A stretch of 64,000 nt of DNA from Flavobacterium sp. UMI-01 (GTDB taxonomy: Bacteria > Bacteroidota > Bacteroidia > Flavobacteriales > Flavobacteriaceae): NCBI RefSeq assembly GCF_019656315.1, contig NZ_BPLU01000067.1, positions 48,850-112,849 of the forward strand. Reading direction: 5' to 3'. The notes beneath the pieces are model-generated. The model worked only from the letters and a program-made list of their open reading frames with translations, was not told the DNA's origin and searched no databases. The number at the start of each line of letters is the position of its first letter. The first letter of the stretch is position 1. Of this stretch, positions 15,986-26,307 are shown one piece after another. The position numbers and the translations under genes are program-made.

Positions 15986-16939
15986 ATGAACCCCTTTTTT
16001 ATCCTTTTTCTACTTATCTTCACGCATTCTTACAGCCAAATTTCAGGTTGTACCGACCCTTTGGCTAAAAACTATACTCCAAAAGCGACCTTAAACGACG
16101 GTAGTTGTTGTTACAAAAGAGTCAAAATTAAACCCCTTTTCTCTGTCAAGCTCAGCGATTCTATTGTCGAAACTTCGAGTCTGATTCATTACGGCGGACT
16201 TTTATGGACGGCTAATGATGACACGGATGCGACACTCTACGGCATGGATTTTAATGGCGTTATCAAGAAAAAAATTAATATTAGCGGTTTAAAAAACAAA
16301 GAATGGGAGGAAATTTCACAAGACAGTAGTTTTATTTACCTTGGTGATTTGGGCAATAACTTCCAAGGCAACCGAAAAGATTTAAGCATTTTACGCTTAC
16401 GCAAAAGTGAACTATACTCCGCAAAACCAATTATAGACACCATCGCTTTTTCGTATGCCAATCAAACCGACTTTAGCATTCAAAAACCAAATAAAACCAA
16501 CTTTGATTGCGAAGCTTTTATCGTCTCTCAAGACAGTATTTTTCTTTTCACCAAACATTTCAAAGACAATAAAACAACAGTCTATTCACTGCCTAAAACA
16601 CCCGGTACTTTTATTGCCAAAGAAAAAGAAACCTATAAAGTTAAAGGATTGATTACAGGTGCCACTTATATAGAAGATAAAAAATTAATTGCTCTTACAG
16701 GTTACAAAAAACACCTCAAACCCTTTATTTATCTACTTGATGATTTTGAAGGAAATCATTTTTTCTCGGGCAACAAACGCAAAATCAAACTCAAACTCCC
16801 TTTTCATCAAGTGGAAGGAATTACAACAAGCGACGGTTTGCATTTTTATATTACCAACGAAAAAGCGGTTCGAAAACCATTATTCAACGTCCCACAAAAG
16901 CTCCATCAGATTGATTTGAGTTCTTATTTGAAAAACTAA
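15986..16939 (+). CDS. Secreted protein with Cys/Gly calcium-type repeat and beta-propeller-like domain
   Basis: About 317 residues from ATG 15986; an upstream GTG at 15965 adds seven residues and is less likely. The signal peptide MNPFFILFLLIFTHSYS is followed by GCTDPLAKNYTPKATLNDGS, a short repeat type common in secreted flavobacterial proteins. The rest (about residues 45-317) has recurring strands such as LLWTANDDTDATLYGMD and FIYLGDLGNN, as in SdiA-regulated or phytase-like beta-propellers. It is probably periplasmic or surface-exposed. The substrate is unknown. No T9SS C-terminal sorting domain is seen. Confidence 0.75.
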   Translation: MNPFFILFLLIFTHSYSQISGCTDPLAKNYTPKATLNDGSCCYKRVKIKPLFSVKLSDSIVETSSLIHYGGLLWTANDDTDATLYGMDFNGVIKKKINISGLKNKEWEEISQDSSFIYLGDLGNNFQGNRKDLSILRLRKSELYSAKPIIDTIAFSYANQTDFSIQKPNKTNFDCEAFIVSQDSIFLFTKHFKDNKTTVYSLPKTPGTFIAKEKETYKVKGLITGATYIEDKKLIALTGYKKHLKPFIYLLDDFEGNHFFSGNKRKIKLKLPFHQVEGITTSDGLHFYITNEKAVRKPLFNVPQKLHQIDLSSYLKN

Positions 16940-16940
16940 A

Positions 16941-16993
16941 CACAGATTGGACAAATTAGCACAGATGAATCTCATTAATCCTTGAAATCTGTG
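16941..16993. repeat. Inverted CACAGATT phrases
   Basis: CACAGATT (16941-16948) and AATCTGTG (16986-16993) flank 37 bases, directly after the secreted-protein stop. This is the same style as the CACGAATT repeat at 15860. Confidence 0.5.
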
Positions 16994-17134
16994 GCAAAAA
17001 AACTTAATTAATCTAGGTGTTTCTGCGTCACTTTCTGTAATAATTTTTCAAACTTAATCTAAAAAATCAGTACTATACAGGACAGCTATTTGTAAATTGT
17101 ACCGTTACTTTGCGCTCCTAAAAAATTACTTTTC

Positions 17135-17803
17135 ATGAGAACACTTCATACTTATTTCATTTTCATAACATTCTTATTTGCTATACAGTCAAATGCACAA
17201 AAATGCATCTCACTTTTCAATCAAAATGACTTAGAGGGTTGGTATGCCTTTAGTCCCGAAACAGGAAAACAAGAAAATGCTGCTGCTCTCTTTACAGTAC
17301 AGAACAACCAAATACGCCTTTACGGTAAAAAAGCGGGCTATTTGATGAGCGAAAAATCATTTCACAATTTTATTTTAACCGTAGAATACAAATGGAATAC
17401 GGACGAATCTTTTGTTCGAAAAGGAAACAACAAAAACAGTGGTGTGATGTACTTAGTTCCAAGTAATACTCCTGATGTTTTGTGGCCCAAAGGGATTCAG
17501 TTCCAAATTAAAGAAGGCAGTACAGGTGATTTTGTACTTCTTGACAATACACCAATTACAGTAAAAAGAAAATTAGTAGCCCCCGGAAAAAGTGTCGTTT
17601 CACAACGTTTTGCTGATGCCGAAAAACCAATTGGCGAATGGAACACGATTGTCATCAAATGCAAAAACGGAAAAGTAATCCAAAAACTAAATGGAAAACT
17701 AGTCAACAAAGGAAATCAAACTACTTTACCCGAAGGACGTGTTTTACTACAATACGAAGGTTATCCTATTGATTTTAGGAAAGTGGATGTTAAGGTATTG
17801 TAA
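17135..17803 (+). CDS. Secreted DUF1080 (3-keto-disaccharide hydrolase-type) protein
   Basis: A 222-residue protein with signal peptide MRTLHTYFIFITFLFAIQSNA. One DUF1080 domain follows, with the opening CISLFNQNDLEGWYAF, the central NSGVMYLVPSN and the late EWNTIVIKCKNGKVIQKLNG, ending with the strand pair GRVLLQYEGYPIDFR. DUF1080 has a concanavalin-like jelly-roll fold and in some members hydrolyses 3-keto sugars. It is likely periplasmic. A strong bidirectional terminator separates it from fbp. Confidence 0.9.
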   Translation: MRTLHTYFIFITFLFAIQSNAQKCISLFNQNDLEGWYAFSPETGKQENAAALFTVQNNQIRLYGKKAGYLMSEKSFHNFILTVEYKWNTDESFVRKGNNKNSGVMYLVPSNTPDVLWPKGIQFQIKEGSTGDFVLLDNTPITVKRKLVAPGKSVVSQRFADAEKPIGEWNTIVIKCKNGKVIQKLNGKLVNKGNQTTLPEGRVLLQYEGYPIDFRKVDVKVL

Positions 17804-17846
17804 CAAACTAAAGTTGAATCCTCTTTTAACTCATTTACAACCAAAA

Positions 17847-17895
17847 AAAGGCATAAAAAAAGAGCAGATTTACACTGCCCTTTTTTTATGCCTTT
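17847..17895. terminator. Strong bidirectional terminator
   Basis: AAAGGCATAAAAAAAG-a-GCAG pairs with CTGC-c-CTTTTTTTATGCCTTT, a stem of about 20 base pairs with one mismatch. It lies between the convergent DUF1080 and fbp genes and serves both. Confidence 0.88.
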
Positions 17896-17934
17896 ATTTC
17901 ACCTCAAACAACTTAACCCTAACAAAGGATTGAA

Positions 17935-18957
17935 TCAACACATTGTTTCCTTATTTGCCATAGCGATAAATTCTTCAACTTTTTCAACCATATTAACACT
18001 TCCTGCATAAAAAGGTACTCGTTCGTGTAAACTCGTAGGTTTAATTTCAAGTATTCTGGAATGTCCATTAGAGGCTTTGCCTCCAGCCTGCTCTATTATA
18101 AACGCCATGGGATTGCATTCGTACAAAAGTCTTAATTTTCCGTTGGTGGTTTTTGTACTGGTGGGATATAGATAAACGCCTCCTTTGAGCATGTTTCTAT
18201 GGATATCTGAAACTAAACTACCTATATATCTTGAGGTATAGGGACGATTCCCTTCTTGCATTTGACAGTATTTAATATAATTCTTAACTCCTTGTGAAAA
18301 ATGAACATAATTTCCTTCGTTTACAGAATATATAGACCCATCTACAGGAAATTTAATTTTGGGGTGAGACAAATAGAATGTCCCAATGGCTGGATTTAAT
18401 GTAAAGCCATTTACCCCATGACCTGTTGTATATACAAGCATTGTAGATGTCCCATAGATGATATATCCCGCAGCAACTTGTCTCGTACCTGGTTGTAGAA
18501 AGTCTTCTAAGGTAACGGGGGTACCTCTTTTAGATATTCTTGCATAGACTGAAAATATAGTCCCTACTGATACATTCACATCAATATTTGAAGAACCATC
18601 CAATGGATCCATCAAAAGGACATATTTATTATTATTGGCCTTATCATTTCCTTGTACCGTGATAAAGTCATCATTTTCTTCCGAGACAATTCCGCAGACA
18701 ATTTCTCTATTAATTAAAGTTTCAATAAATACTTCATTGGCATAAACATCTAGTTTTTGCTGGTCTTCTCCCTGAATATTTTTATCACCTACTCCTCCAA
18801 TGATATCAATTAAACCCGCTTTTTTGACTTTATAACTCACTACTTTAGCGGCTAATTTCATAGAATTAAATATACGGGATAACTCTCCTGAGGAATTTTT
18901 AAATTCATATTGATTTTCAATTATAAATTCACCTAATGTTTTCTTTTGTGCTTCCAT
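17935..18957 (-). CDS. fbp: Fructose-1,6-bisphosphatase class I
   Basis: At 340 residues this is normal family length. The metal-binding motif [20 protein letters not shown] and the acidic EENDDF are present. The substrate site is in [22 protein letters not shown], and the C-terminal ligands are in [19 protein letters not shown]. It makes fructose-6-phosphate in gluconeogenesis. It lies next to the polysaccharide locus, and fructose-6-phosphate feeds GDP-mannose and so GDP-fucose. That may be coincidence, since fbp has its own terminator and a gap of about 170 bases upstream. Confidence 0.96.
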   Translation of the reverse strand: MEAQKKTLGEFIIENQYEFKNSSGELSRIFNSMKLAAKVVSYKVKKAGLIDIIGGVGDKNIQGEDQQKLDVYANEVFIETLINREIVCGIVSEENDDFITVQGNDKANNNKYVLLMDPLDGSSNIDVNVSVGTIFSVYARISKRGTPVTLEDFLQPGTRQVAAGYIIYGTSTMLVYTTGHGVNGFTLNPAIGTFYLSHPKIKFPVDGSIYSVNEGNYVHFSQGVKNYIKYCQMQEGNRPYTSRYIGSLVSDIHRNMLKGGVYLYPTSTKTTNGKLRLLYECNPMAFIIEQAGGKASNGHSRILEIKPTSLHERVPFYAGSVNMVEKVEEFIAMANKETMC

Positions 18958-19126
18958 ATCTAGTTTGATTTAAATTAAAATAAGCTTGTCTTTTCTTAGG
19001 CTAATAATAAATTCACAGGGTGTCATTTTTAAACTAATTTCATGAAACAACATTATTCCATTTTCCTCCTATTTATTGAAATTTATTTGATGATGGATTC
19101 GTTTTCTTAAAAAGACGATGCTACTC

Positions 19127-19324
19127 TTAGACCTTTATTCTTGTTTTTTTTGGAGATTCAAAATTCTTTAGTTTTTTAATTTTGTCATTTAATTTTAATA
19201 TTCGACTCAATTGCTTCTGTTGAATAGTATATTTAGTATAATACCTATACCATGCTTTTCCAACAAAAAATGCTGTCAAAGAGACACCTGTGAGTAATCC
19301 AATTAAGTAATTAGTAATTTCCAT
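19127..19324 (-). CDS. Small single-pass membrane protein, 65 aa
   Basis: Sixty-five residues with one N-terminal membrane helix (NYLIGLLTGVSLTAFFVG) and a very basic cytoplasmic-looking tail rich in Lys, Arg and Gln. It follows the sugar transferase gene by 18 bases, so it is the last gene of the polysaccharide run. It might assist a membrane enzyme of the locus. I recognise no family. Confidence 0.6.
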   Translation of the reverse strand: MEITNYLIGLLTGVSLTAFFVGKAWYRYYTKYTIQQKQLSRILKLNDKIKKLKNFESPKKTRIKV

Positions 19325-19342
19325 AATTTCTATTTTTTAAAT

Positions 19343-20740
19343 TTAAAAAGCATTTTCATCCCCCTTTAGGGTTACAATCACGGTTAGTAAACAAATTTTT
19401 ATATCCATAATTAGACTCCATTCCTGTAAATACTTGATATCAGCCATTACCCTTCGTTTCATATCCGATACTTTTTTAGTTTCACCTCTAAGACCTGAAA
19501 CCTGAGCTAAACCTGTAATTCCAGGTTTCACAAAATGACGTACCATAAAATTGTTGATGTGTCCATTGTAATCTGTAGTATGTTTTAACATGTGTGGACG
19601 TGGTCCTACAACACTCATTTTTCCCATAAAAACATTAAAAAACTGAGGCATTTCGTCTAAACTGGTGCGGCGTAAAAACTTACCTATGGGTGTCACTCTA
19701 GAATCGCCTCTCTTGGCTTGCTCTGTTTCGTCTCCCACATTTACATACATGCTTCGGAATTTATAACACCAAAAAGGTTCATTCTTTTTACCAGTTCGCA
19801 TTTGTTTATACAAAACGGGGCCTGGACTTTGTCTTTTAATTAAAATTGCCATTAAAGGATACAGCCATGACAGGATGAATACAATAACCATTAAACTAAA
19901 AGTAAGGTCAAAGACTCTTTTTACCAATCTATTGTAAGCATTTTGTAACGGTTCAAATCGAGGTTTGATGACATGAAATTGTTCTAAATTACTGATATTG
20001 AAATGTTTCTTGGAAATCAAAGATAAATCTGGGATAAATTTCAATCGCATGCAATACTTATCACCCAGTTCAAAAAATATATTCAAATCAGTAATAAAAT
20101 CCGGCTGTGCTACAATGTACAATTCATTGATATTGTCTTCTGATGCCTTATGTATGGCATTTATCAGTGCATGGCTGAATTCTTCTCTGGTGGTATAAAT
20201 TTCAGATGAATTTTCATTAATAATCCCTACAAACTGAATAAAATAGGAATGATTCTCTAGATACGAGGCGAGTTCAATACTGGTTTTATTAAATCCCCAA
20301 ATGGCGACATTAAACCGTCTGAACCATCTTTTGATTTTTAAAATGACAAGTGTAAACAAGACTCTTGACAGAAAAAAATAAGTGAGCAAAAAACTCAATT
20401 GAATCAGAAAAACTTTGCCACGCCCAAAACTTAAATTGTCATTATTGAAAATATAAATATAGCTGTACCACAAAATTTGTTGTGTGAAGAATGCACGCCA
20501 ACTATTTGCGAAAAATACATCTAAATTAAATAGAACTCCTACTTGATACAATCTAAAATAGCTGATTGAAAACAACCACGTCAAAATGGTAATTGGAATT
20601 ATTTTATTTAAAAACAATGCATTCCAAGCCATCTGCTCCTCTATTGCAAAATTCAAAAATATCATTGTACCAAGTACCATGGCAATTAAATCTCCGATAG
20701 CACAACAAATTATGAAAGTGAATTTATGTCTATTTCTCAT
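19343..20740 (-). CDS. Initiating polyprenyl-phosphate sugar-1-phosphate transferase
   Basis: A 465-residue membrane protein. Four to five N-terminal helices come first (1-130), then a Rossmann-like middle (about 140-250, FNVAIWGFNKTSIELASYLE), then the bacterial sugar transferase domain (about 268-465). That domain opens with KRVFDLTFSLMVIVF and has the catalytic LRRTSLDEMPQFFNV and VVGPRPH motifs. This WcaJ/WbaP-like layout transfers a hexose-1-phosphate to undecaprenyl phosphate, the first step of repeat-unit assembly. It lies at the promoter-distal end of the locus. Confidence 0.93.
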   Translation of the reverse strand: MRNRHKFTFIICCAIGDLIAMVLGTMIFLNFAIEEQMAWNALFLNKIIPITILTWLFSISYFRLYQVGVLFNLDVFFANSWRAFFTQQILWYSYIYIFNNDNLSFGRGKVFLIQLSFLLTYFFLSRVLFTLVILKIKRWFRRFNVAIWGFNKTSIELASYLENHSYFIQFVGIINENSSEIYTTREEFSHALINAIHKASEDNINELYIVAQPDFITDLNIFFELGDKYCMRLKFIPDLSLISKKHFNISNLEQFHVIKPRFEPLQNAYNRLVKRVFDLTFSLMVIVFILSWLYPLMAILIKRQSPGPVLYKQMRTGKKNEPFWCYKFRSMYVNVGDETEQAKRGDSRVTPIGKFLRRTSLDEMPQFFNVFMGKMSVVGPRPHMLKHTTDYNGHINNFMVRHFVKPGITGLAQVSGLRGETKKVSDMKRRVMADIKYLQEWSLIMDIKICLLTVIVTLKGDENAF

Positions 20741-20743
20741 TTC

Positions 20744-21160
20744 TTATCTATTAGAGTTAAACAACATTGAAAACATATAATATCCTAATCCTCCAATTAA
20801 ACTTCCTATAGTCGCATAGAATACATCCATCAAATCTGGACTTCGACTCTGAATAAGAAATTGTCCTCCTTCAGCAACAAACGCGATAATTGTTGCTATC
20901 CCTATATTTTGAAAAAAACGGGCTTTTTGATTGTAATCCATTTCATAAATTCCCTTGTATTGTGAATACGCTTCTAGTAAAAAGCCTACCGCTAAAAAAG
21001 GAATAGCTGTACGTAAATTATAATATTCATTACTCCATTTTAGAAGCCATTGTGGCAAGTATGTATTATTTTCCAAACTAGGATCTGATTGCCATGAATA
21101 ATAAAAAACGATTGCAATAGTAACAAGTAAAAGAAATAGAATAATTTTTTTTGACATCAT
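20744..21160 (-). CDS. VanZ-like membrane protein
   Basis: A 138-residue protein with about four hydrophobic helices and the VanZ-type layout (a first helix, a short polar loop, then FLLEAYSQYKG and AFVAEGGQFLIQSRSPDLMDVFYATIGSLIGG). The conserved E/Q-rich motif before DLMDV is typical of VanZ proteins. Two ATG codons in a row leave the start uncertain by one residue. VanZ members occur in many polysaccharide loci, where their role is unknown. Confidence 0.82.
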   Translation of the reverse strand: MMSKKIILFLLLVTIAIVFYYSWQSDPSLENNTYLPQWLLKWSNEYYNLRTAIPFLAVGFLLEAYSQYKGIYEMDYNQKARFFQNIGIATIIAFVAEGGQFLIQSRSPDLMDVFYATIGSLIGGLGYYMFSMLFNSNR

Positions 21161-21227
21161 TTTACTTATTAAGTTTAGTAAAAATCTTTTGTTTAGTATC
21201 GATTAATTTTAGCATCAAAATCAGGTT

Positions 21228-23549
21228 TTACGCTCCTTTTAGCCAAGATTTTTTTTTCTTTTTTTCAGTATATTGATACCCATAACTAGCGCCATAAGTA
21301 AAAGATTTTAACCCTTTCGAACTTACACTGTTGATAAGAACCCCTACATTTTTTAATTGGTCTTTTTTGATGAAATTATTGATTTGAGTTAAGGTTCTTT
21401 TATCCGTATAATTATACCGCAATACAAACAAAGTCACATCAGCCAGATGGCTAAAATTTAGGGTGTCAGAAACCAGTTGAACGGGAGCCGAATCTATAAT
21501 GATAAAATCATAAAGTGGTTTGGCCTCATCAATTAGACTTTGAAAATTAGAATTACTCAATAATTGAGTGGGATTAGGAGAGATTTCTCCTGAGAAAATC
21601 GTGTCAAGATTATCCGAAAGATTTGGGTCTTTAACTAATAATTCTCTCCAATTATCTGCTTTATTAGACAGATAGTTCGTTAATCCCAATTCGTTTTTTT
21701 TGACGCTAAAAAATGAATCTAATTGAGGATTCCTTAAATCAGCACCAATTAATAACACTTTTTTATTAAGATTGCTGATAGTTGCCGCCATATGAAACGC
21801 GCAAAACGATTTTCCTTCACCTTGTATAGCAGAGGTAAACAAAAGTACATTTGCTGTATTCACATTTTTTCTAGGTAATAAAAAACCTAAATTAGAAAAT
21901 AAGATTCGTGAGGCTTCCGCGAGAACTGTTCGTGAATTTGGCGAATTGTCTATTTTTTTATAATCATCAACTTTAGGTAATATTCCAAGAAAAGGGATGT
22001 GTGAGAATTCTTTAGCAATATCATCTTCACTATAAATTTTACTATCTAAAAGCAAACTTAGAAATATAATGCCCAAAGGAATCAACAAACCAAATAGAAA
22101 TGCTCCCAGCATAAAGGATTTGGGTTGCGGAAAAATAGCCGAATAATTCGTTTGAGGAGGACTTACCGTTGTTAAATTAGAGGCTAAAATGGCACTGTTC
22201 AATATTGCTTCTTCTCTTTTTTGCAATAAATCCAAGTAAATTTCCTCTTTTAAATTAATGTTGGTATTAATATTTCCTAAATCTTTATCCTTAGTGGGAA
22301 TACTTCTTGCCTCTATGTTTGCGGTATATTGTTCGGATTGATTTGCAGCATTACTTTTGTAAAGGGTATTTAAATAACCTTCTAAACTATTCAAAATGAC
22401 TTGTTTTTGCATAGCAAGTTGGAGTTGCAAGCTAACATAAGTGGGATTGTTTTTTTGAGCTCGTTGTAAGATTAACTGACTCTCTAAAATACTCGCATTA
22501 TACGCTGTAATCAACTGATTTACTGTAGGCATATCTAAATTATACCCTGTTCCTAAAGCTGAAGTACTAGGAGTTCTTTTGATATCATTAATGGCAAACT
22601 TAGTCAACTCAATTTGTCTTGCATTGAGCATCGAATTTTCCTTTTTAACGTTCTTTACATTCGTTTTATCAGCAATAAATTTATCTAAGACTAAGATGTC
22701 ATTATTTTTCAAATACTTTTCCTTTACCCCTTGAATGGAATCCCTCTCTTTTAAAAAAACAGCTATTCGTTGATTTAAATAATCGATTTTACTTTTAACC
22801 ATTTTTTGTTTATTAAACACAATATTTTTATCTAGTAAGGAAATAATTTCATCCAAAATTTTTCTAGAACGCACTGGATCTGTTCCTACATGAGTCAATC
22901 TTAAATGGGTATTTGTATCCTCAAAGGGTTGAACATTTAATACCGACTTTAAATGATTTACAGCAGTAGTAGTTGATTCAAGAGTCAGTACATACTCCTT
23001 TGATAAATAAGCCGCCACATTTTTCCTAGCCAAAGGGGTTAATTGAATTGTAAAAGGTAAGTCCTTGGCTGTGTTAACCGAATTATAGCCGTGAATTAAA
23101 TAGGTTTTTGAAGTAAATGTATTAGTGATAAAGAATCCTTCATTAACTACTTTAACCTCGTATTTTACATCAGGTAAGGAATCATTGGGCAGGTTTGTAT
23201 GAATTACAAACGGAATATCGTCTGACAATTTATGATGCAGAAAATGTTTTTCAAAATAATTAATATTCAAATTTAAATTATTAACTGCTTTCGATAATAA
23301 ATCAGTAGAGGTTGCGAGTGCAATTTCGTCCTGTAAATCAATTTCTTTTTTCTTTTCATAATCCTTACTAAAAGGGCTTATTTTGGCGCTTTCTTCTTGT
23401 TTTTTATCGATGTTAATGACTGCTGCTGTTTGATAAGTCGTATCTGCTGTTTTTATAAAAACATAGGCTGCCCCCACACTTAATAGTAAACTAACTAAAA
23501 TCCAAGGCCAATACTGGAAATACTTTAAAAATTCTTTCTTAAAATCCAT
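21228..23549 (-). CDS. wzc: Polysaccharide co-polymerase / BY-kinase (Wzc-like)
   Basis: A 773-residue fused protein. A Wzz-type periplasmic domain lies between membrane helices at about 14-32 and 483-505, with coiled coil in between. The tyrosine kinase domain has Walker A SAIQGEGKS (about 573-581), Walker A' LLIGADLR and Walker B IIIDSAP (about 683-689). The C-terminal Tyr cluster is short (Y752, Y756, Y758, Y760) before KKKKKSW. It controls chain length and export with Wza. No Wzb-type phosphatase gene is in the locus, so dephosphorylation must come from elsewhere. Confidence 0.93.
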   Translation of the reverse strand: MDFKKEFLKYFQYWPWILVSLLLSVGAAYVFIKTADTTYQTAAVINIDKKQEESAKISPFSKDYEKKKEIDLQDEIALATSTDLLSKAVNNLNLNINYFEKHFLHHKLSDDIPFVIHTNLPNDSLPDVKYEVKVVNEGFFITNTFTSKTYLIHGYNSVNTAKDLPFTIQLTPLARKNVAAYLSKEYVLTLESTTTAVNHLKSVLNVQPFEDTNTHLRLTHVGTDPVRSRKILDEIISLLDKNIVFNKQKMVKSKIDYLNQRIAVFLKERDSIQGVKEKYLKNNDILVLDKFIADKTNVKNVKKENSMLNARQIELTKFAINDIKRTPSTSALGTGYNLDMPTVNQLITAYNASILESQLILQRAQKNNPTYVSLQLQLAMQKQVILNSLEGYLNTLYKSNAANQSEQYTANIEARSIPTKDKDLGNINTNINLKEEIYLDLLQKREEAILNSAILASNLTTVSPPQTNYSAIFPQPKSFMLGAFLFGLLIPLGIIFLSLLLDSKIYSEDDIAKEFSHIPFLGILPKVDDYKKIDNSPNSRTVLAEASRILFSNLGFLLPRKNVNTANVLLFTSAIQGEGKSFCAFHMAATISNLNKKVLLIGADLRNPQLDSFFSVKKNELGLTNYLSNKADNWRELLVKDPNLSDNLDTIFSGEISPNPTQLLSNSNFQSLIDEAKPLYDFIIIDSAPVQLVSDTLNFSHLADVTLFVLRYNYTDKRTLTQINNFIKKDQLKNVGVLINSVSSKGLKSFTYGASYGYQYTEKKKKKSWLKGA

Positions 23550-23562
23550 ATTCTTATTTTTT

Positions 23563-24324
23563 TTATTTAGATATCAATAAAATAATAGCAAGTAACGAAG
23601 CTATTACTCCTATAACTTGTAGCGGATCTTTGATCAATCCTCCACTATTTACTTTTAGTTTATTAGGCACCACAATGATGACATCATTTTGTCTTATTTG
23701 AAAATCGGGATTAGACATCCAAGCGGCCGTGGTTAAATCAATGTGATAAACCATCCGCTTTCCGTTTGTTTCTCTTAGTAACTGTATGTCTTTACGAATG
23801 GCAGAATAAGTTAAATCTCCCGCCATACCTATTGCATCTAATAAGCTTATTGATTCTTCTGTAAAGGGATAAACTCCTGGTGAACGCACTTCTCCCAGAA
23901 TGGTAAACTTATTATTGAGAACCCGAACTTGTACCGTAGGGTTTACTAAATACCCTTCATCGATTAAGCGATTTTTAATAACACTTTCAATTTTTGAAGG
24001 AGACAAACCTACTACACTGATTTCATTAAGAATAGGCATTGTTATAGTACCCTCAGGTGTTACTAAATAACCTGACAATTCCATCATTTGAACAGATGAA
24101 GAACCAGCTCCTACATTTAAATTAAATGGTGCTGCTACTACTGGATTGAGATCACTTACATCAATTTTCAAGATATCATTTGGTTGTATTTTAGTCATTA
24201 CAAAAGATAAATTCTTATTGGAATGAGCATCCATATCTTGCAAATACAACATATCTTTCTTAGTGGTACACGATTGTGTTACCAGTAAAAGCAAAAAAAT
24301 TATTGAAGCAACGTTTTTTTTCAT
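23563..24324 (-). CDS. wza: Polysaccharide export lipoprotein (Wza-like)
   Basis: A 253-residue protein with a lipoprotein signal ending VTQSC (lipidated Cys19). The poly-export domain (about 45-130, QPNDILKIDVSDLNPVV) is followed by an SLBB domain (KFTILGEVRSPGVYPFTEES). A hydrophobic C-terminal helix (IGVIASLLAIILLISK) could cross the outer membrane as in Wza. It forms the export channel and is 13 bases upstream of wzc, its usual partner. Confidence 0.92.
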   Translation of the reverse strand: MKKNVASIIFLLLLVTQSCTTKKDMLYLQDMDAHSNKNLSFVMTKIQPNDILKIDVSDLNPVVAAPFNLNVGAGSSSVQMMELSGYLVTPEGTITMPILNEISVVGLSPSKIESVIKNRLIDEGYLVNPTVQVRVLNNKFTILGEVRSPGVYPFTEESISLLDAIGMAGDLTYSAIRKDIQLLRETNGKRMVYHIDLTTAAWMSNPDFQIRQNDVIIVVPNKLKVNSGGLIKDPLQVIGVIASLLAIILLISK

Positions 24325-24369
24325 AATGGGTATAATTTAGATTGGTAAATGGGGTTGATGATGAAAGAA

Positions 24370-25116
24370 TTAGTGAACCAAATATTGGCGTAAAGCATTC
24401 GTTTTTTTAAGAAATACCACTAAAAAAGCCGTTAGGCCGTGAAATTTGTAAATTTTATAATCTTCATATAAAACTTCAAAAACGCGTTTGATATTCGTAC
24501 TCATACCTCCCATTCTCATTTTTACGATGTAGGTATTAATGTAACTCATCTTAATTTTATATTTATACAAATAGCGAAGTAAAAATTCGGTGTCTGATGC
24601 AATTTTAAAATCTAGATTGTAAAGACCGTATTGATCTATTATCGTTTTTTTTAAGTAAACGGTAGGATGAAGTGGCAACCACCCTGCTTTGATTTTTTGT
24701 AAACTAAAAGCTCCTCCTATTCGGTTTCTAATGAGTCGCTCCTCGGTATCATTCGAAACATAAATACCATCACCATACACACCGTCAATGTTTTTTTCAA
24801 AATTAAAACGCTTAACAATCGTACTAATTACTTTTTCATCATAAAACTCATCGTCAGAGTGCATTAAGCCAATAACATCTCCTGTTGCTAAATGCAATCC
24901 TTTATTAATGGCATCATACATACCTTTATCAGGCTCCGAAATATATTGACTTAACCTATCGCGGTACTTTTCGATGATTTTTTGGGTTCCATCTGTAGAA
25001 TTCCCATCAATAATGATGTACTCGATATTTTGATAATTCTGATTCAAAACACTTTTAATTGCTTTTTCAATGGTCGAGCTTCGATTGTAACAAACGGTTA
25101 TTATGGTAATTCTCAT
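24370..25116 (-). CDS. Family 2 glycosyltransferase
   Basis: This 248-residue GT-A enzyme has MRITIITVCYNRSSTIEKA, IEYIIIDGNSTDGT, GLMHSDDEFYDEKV (the DxD-type metal site) and SDTEFLLRYLYKYK. It resembles WcaA/colanic-type and PGL-like GT2 enzymes that add one sugar to a lipid-linked repeat. The sugar donor cannot be read from sequence. A 242-base gap separates it from the decarboxylase gene upstream, the largest gap in this part of the locus. Confidence 0.92.
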   Translation of the reverse strand: MRITIITVCYNRSSTIEKAIKSVLNQNYQNIEYIIIDGNSTDGTQKIIEKYRDRLSQYISEPDKGMYDAINKGLHLATGDVIGLMHSDDEFYDEKVISTIVKRFNFEKNIDGVYGDGIYVSNDTEERLIRNRIGGAFSLQKIKAGWLPLHPTVYLKKTIIDQYGLYNLDFKIASDTEFLLRYLYKYKIKMSYINTYIVKMRMGGMSTNIKRVFEVLYEDYKIYKFHGLTAFLVVFLKKTNALRQYLVH

Positions 25117-25358
25117 AAAAATTCATTTTAGAATTAAAAAAACGGCATCGAAATTAAAGTGCATTCAGCAATCTTCTCCTCCTTTTAAAATGGGCAGAAA
25201 ACTTTCTAATGAAATGACAAGCAAAGCGTTTTTTGTAATTGGGTAAGTTTTAGAAAAAAACGCCCGTGAAAGGTTGTTTAGGTAGTGGAGCAGAAAATAT
25301 TTTAGTACAATCGGCTTTTTTTTCTGGCAATTGATTGCAGTGGAAACACGTTTTATTT

Positions 25359-26300
25359 TTACGCTTTTAGTAGGTCATCAAAATAATTAATGGTAGTAAT
25401 TAAGCCTTCACGCAATTGTGTTTGGGGTTGCCAACCATCAAGTTTTTCTTTTGCCAAAGAAATATCTGGTTGTCTTTGTTTGGGATCATCTTGCGGTAGT
25501 TCAAGATGAATAATTTTTGACTTAGATCCTGTTAACTCAATTATTGCATTTGCTAATTCAAGCATCGTAAATTCGTTAGGGTTTCCTAAGTTTACTGGAC
25601 CTAAAAAGCTAGGTTCTGAAGCCATCATTCGTACCATACCTTCCACCAAATCATCTACATACTGAAACGAACGAGTTTGCAAACCATCTCCAAAAATAGT
25701 GATATCTTTTCCTTGAAGCGCTTGCACGATAAAATTTGAGACGACACGCCCATCAGCAGGATTCATATTAGGACCGTACGTATTAAAAATTCGGATGATT
25801 TTGATAGCTACTTTATTTTGATTATGATAATCCATAAATAAGGTCTCAGCACAACGTTTTCCTTCGTCATAACAAGAGCGAATTCCAATTGGGTTTACAT
25901 GTCCCCAATAACTTTCTGTTTGTGGATGCACCAGAGGGTCACCATATACTTCACTAGTACTGGCTTGTAATACTTTGGCTCTTACTCTTTTTGCCAGTCC
26001 TAACACATTTATAGCTCCCATTACCGATGTTTTTACCGTTTTAATGGGATTGTATTGATAGTGAACTGGTGATGCTGGACAAGCCAAATTATAAATTTCA
26101 TCCACCTCAGCATAATACGGTTCCGTAATATCATGTCGAACCAATTCAAAATAAGGATGATCTAATAGTTCGATAATATTGGATTTAGCCCCTGTAAAGT
26201 AATTGTCTAAGCAAATGATCTCATTTCCTTCGTTTAATAATCTTTTACACAAATGAGACCCTACAAATCCCGCTCCGCCAGTTATTAATATTTTTTTCAT
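25359..26300 (-). CDS. UDP-glucuronate decarboxylase (UDP-xylose synthase)
   Basis: A 313-residue extended SDR. The NAD motif [10 protein letters not shown] is at residues 8-17. The catalytic STSEVYGDP and [13 protein letters not shown] (Tyr...Lys) and the [10 protein letters not shown] motif fit UDP-xylose synthases closely. It converts UDP-glucuronate, made by the ugd product of this same locus, into UDP-xylose. A xylose residue in the polysaccharide is therefore predicted, if a transferase uses it. Confidence 0.92.
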   Translation of the reverse strand: MKKILITGGAGFVGSHLCKRLLNEGNEIICLDNYFTGAKSNIIELLDHPYFELVRHDITEPYYAEVDEIYNLACPASPVHYQYNPIKTVKTSVMGAINVLGLAKRVRAKVLQASTSEVYGDPLVHPQTESYWGHVNPIGIRSCYDEGKRCAETLFMDYHNQNKVAIKIIRIFNTYGPNMNPADGRVVSNFIVQALQGKDITIFGDGLQTRSFQYVDDLVEGMVRMMASEPSFLGPVNLGNPNEFTMLELANAIIELTGSKSKIIHLELPQDDPKQRQPDISLAKEKLDGWQPQTQLREGLITTINYFDDLLKA

Positions 26301-26307
26301 ATCAATC

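Noticed and set aside
25170..25358. Open frame of about 60 codons on the minus strand between the UDP-xylose synthase and the GT2 gene
   Set aside because: It has no ATG, GTG or TTG in a useful place, continues out of the upstream gene's end in another frame, and its sequence looks like chance in AT-rich DNA.
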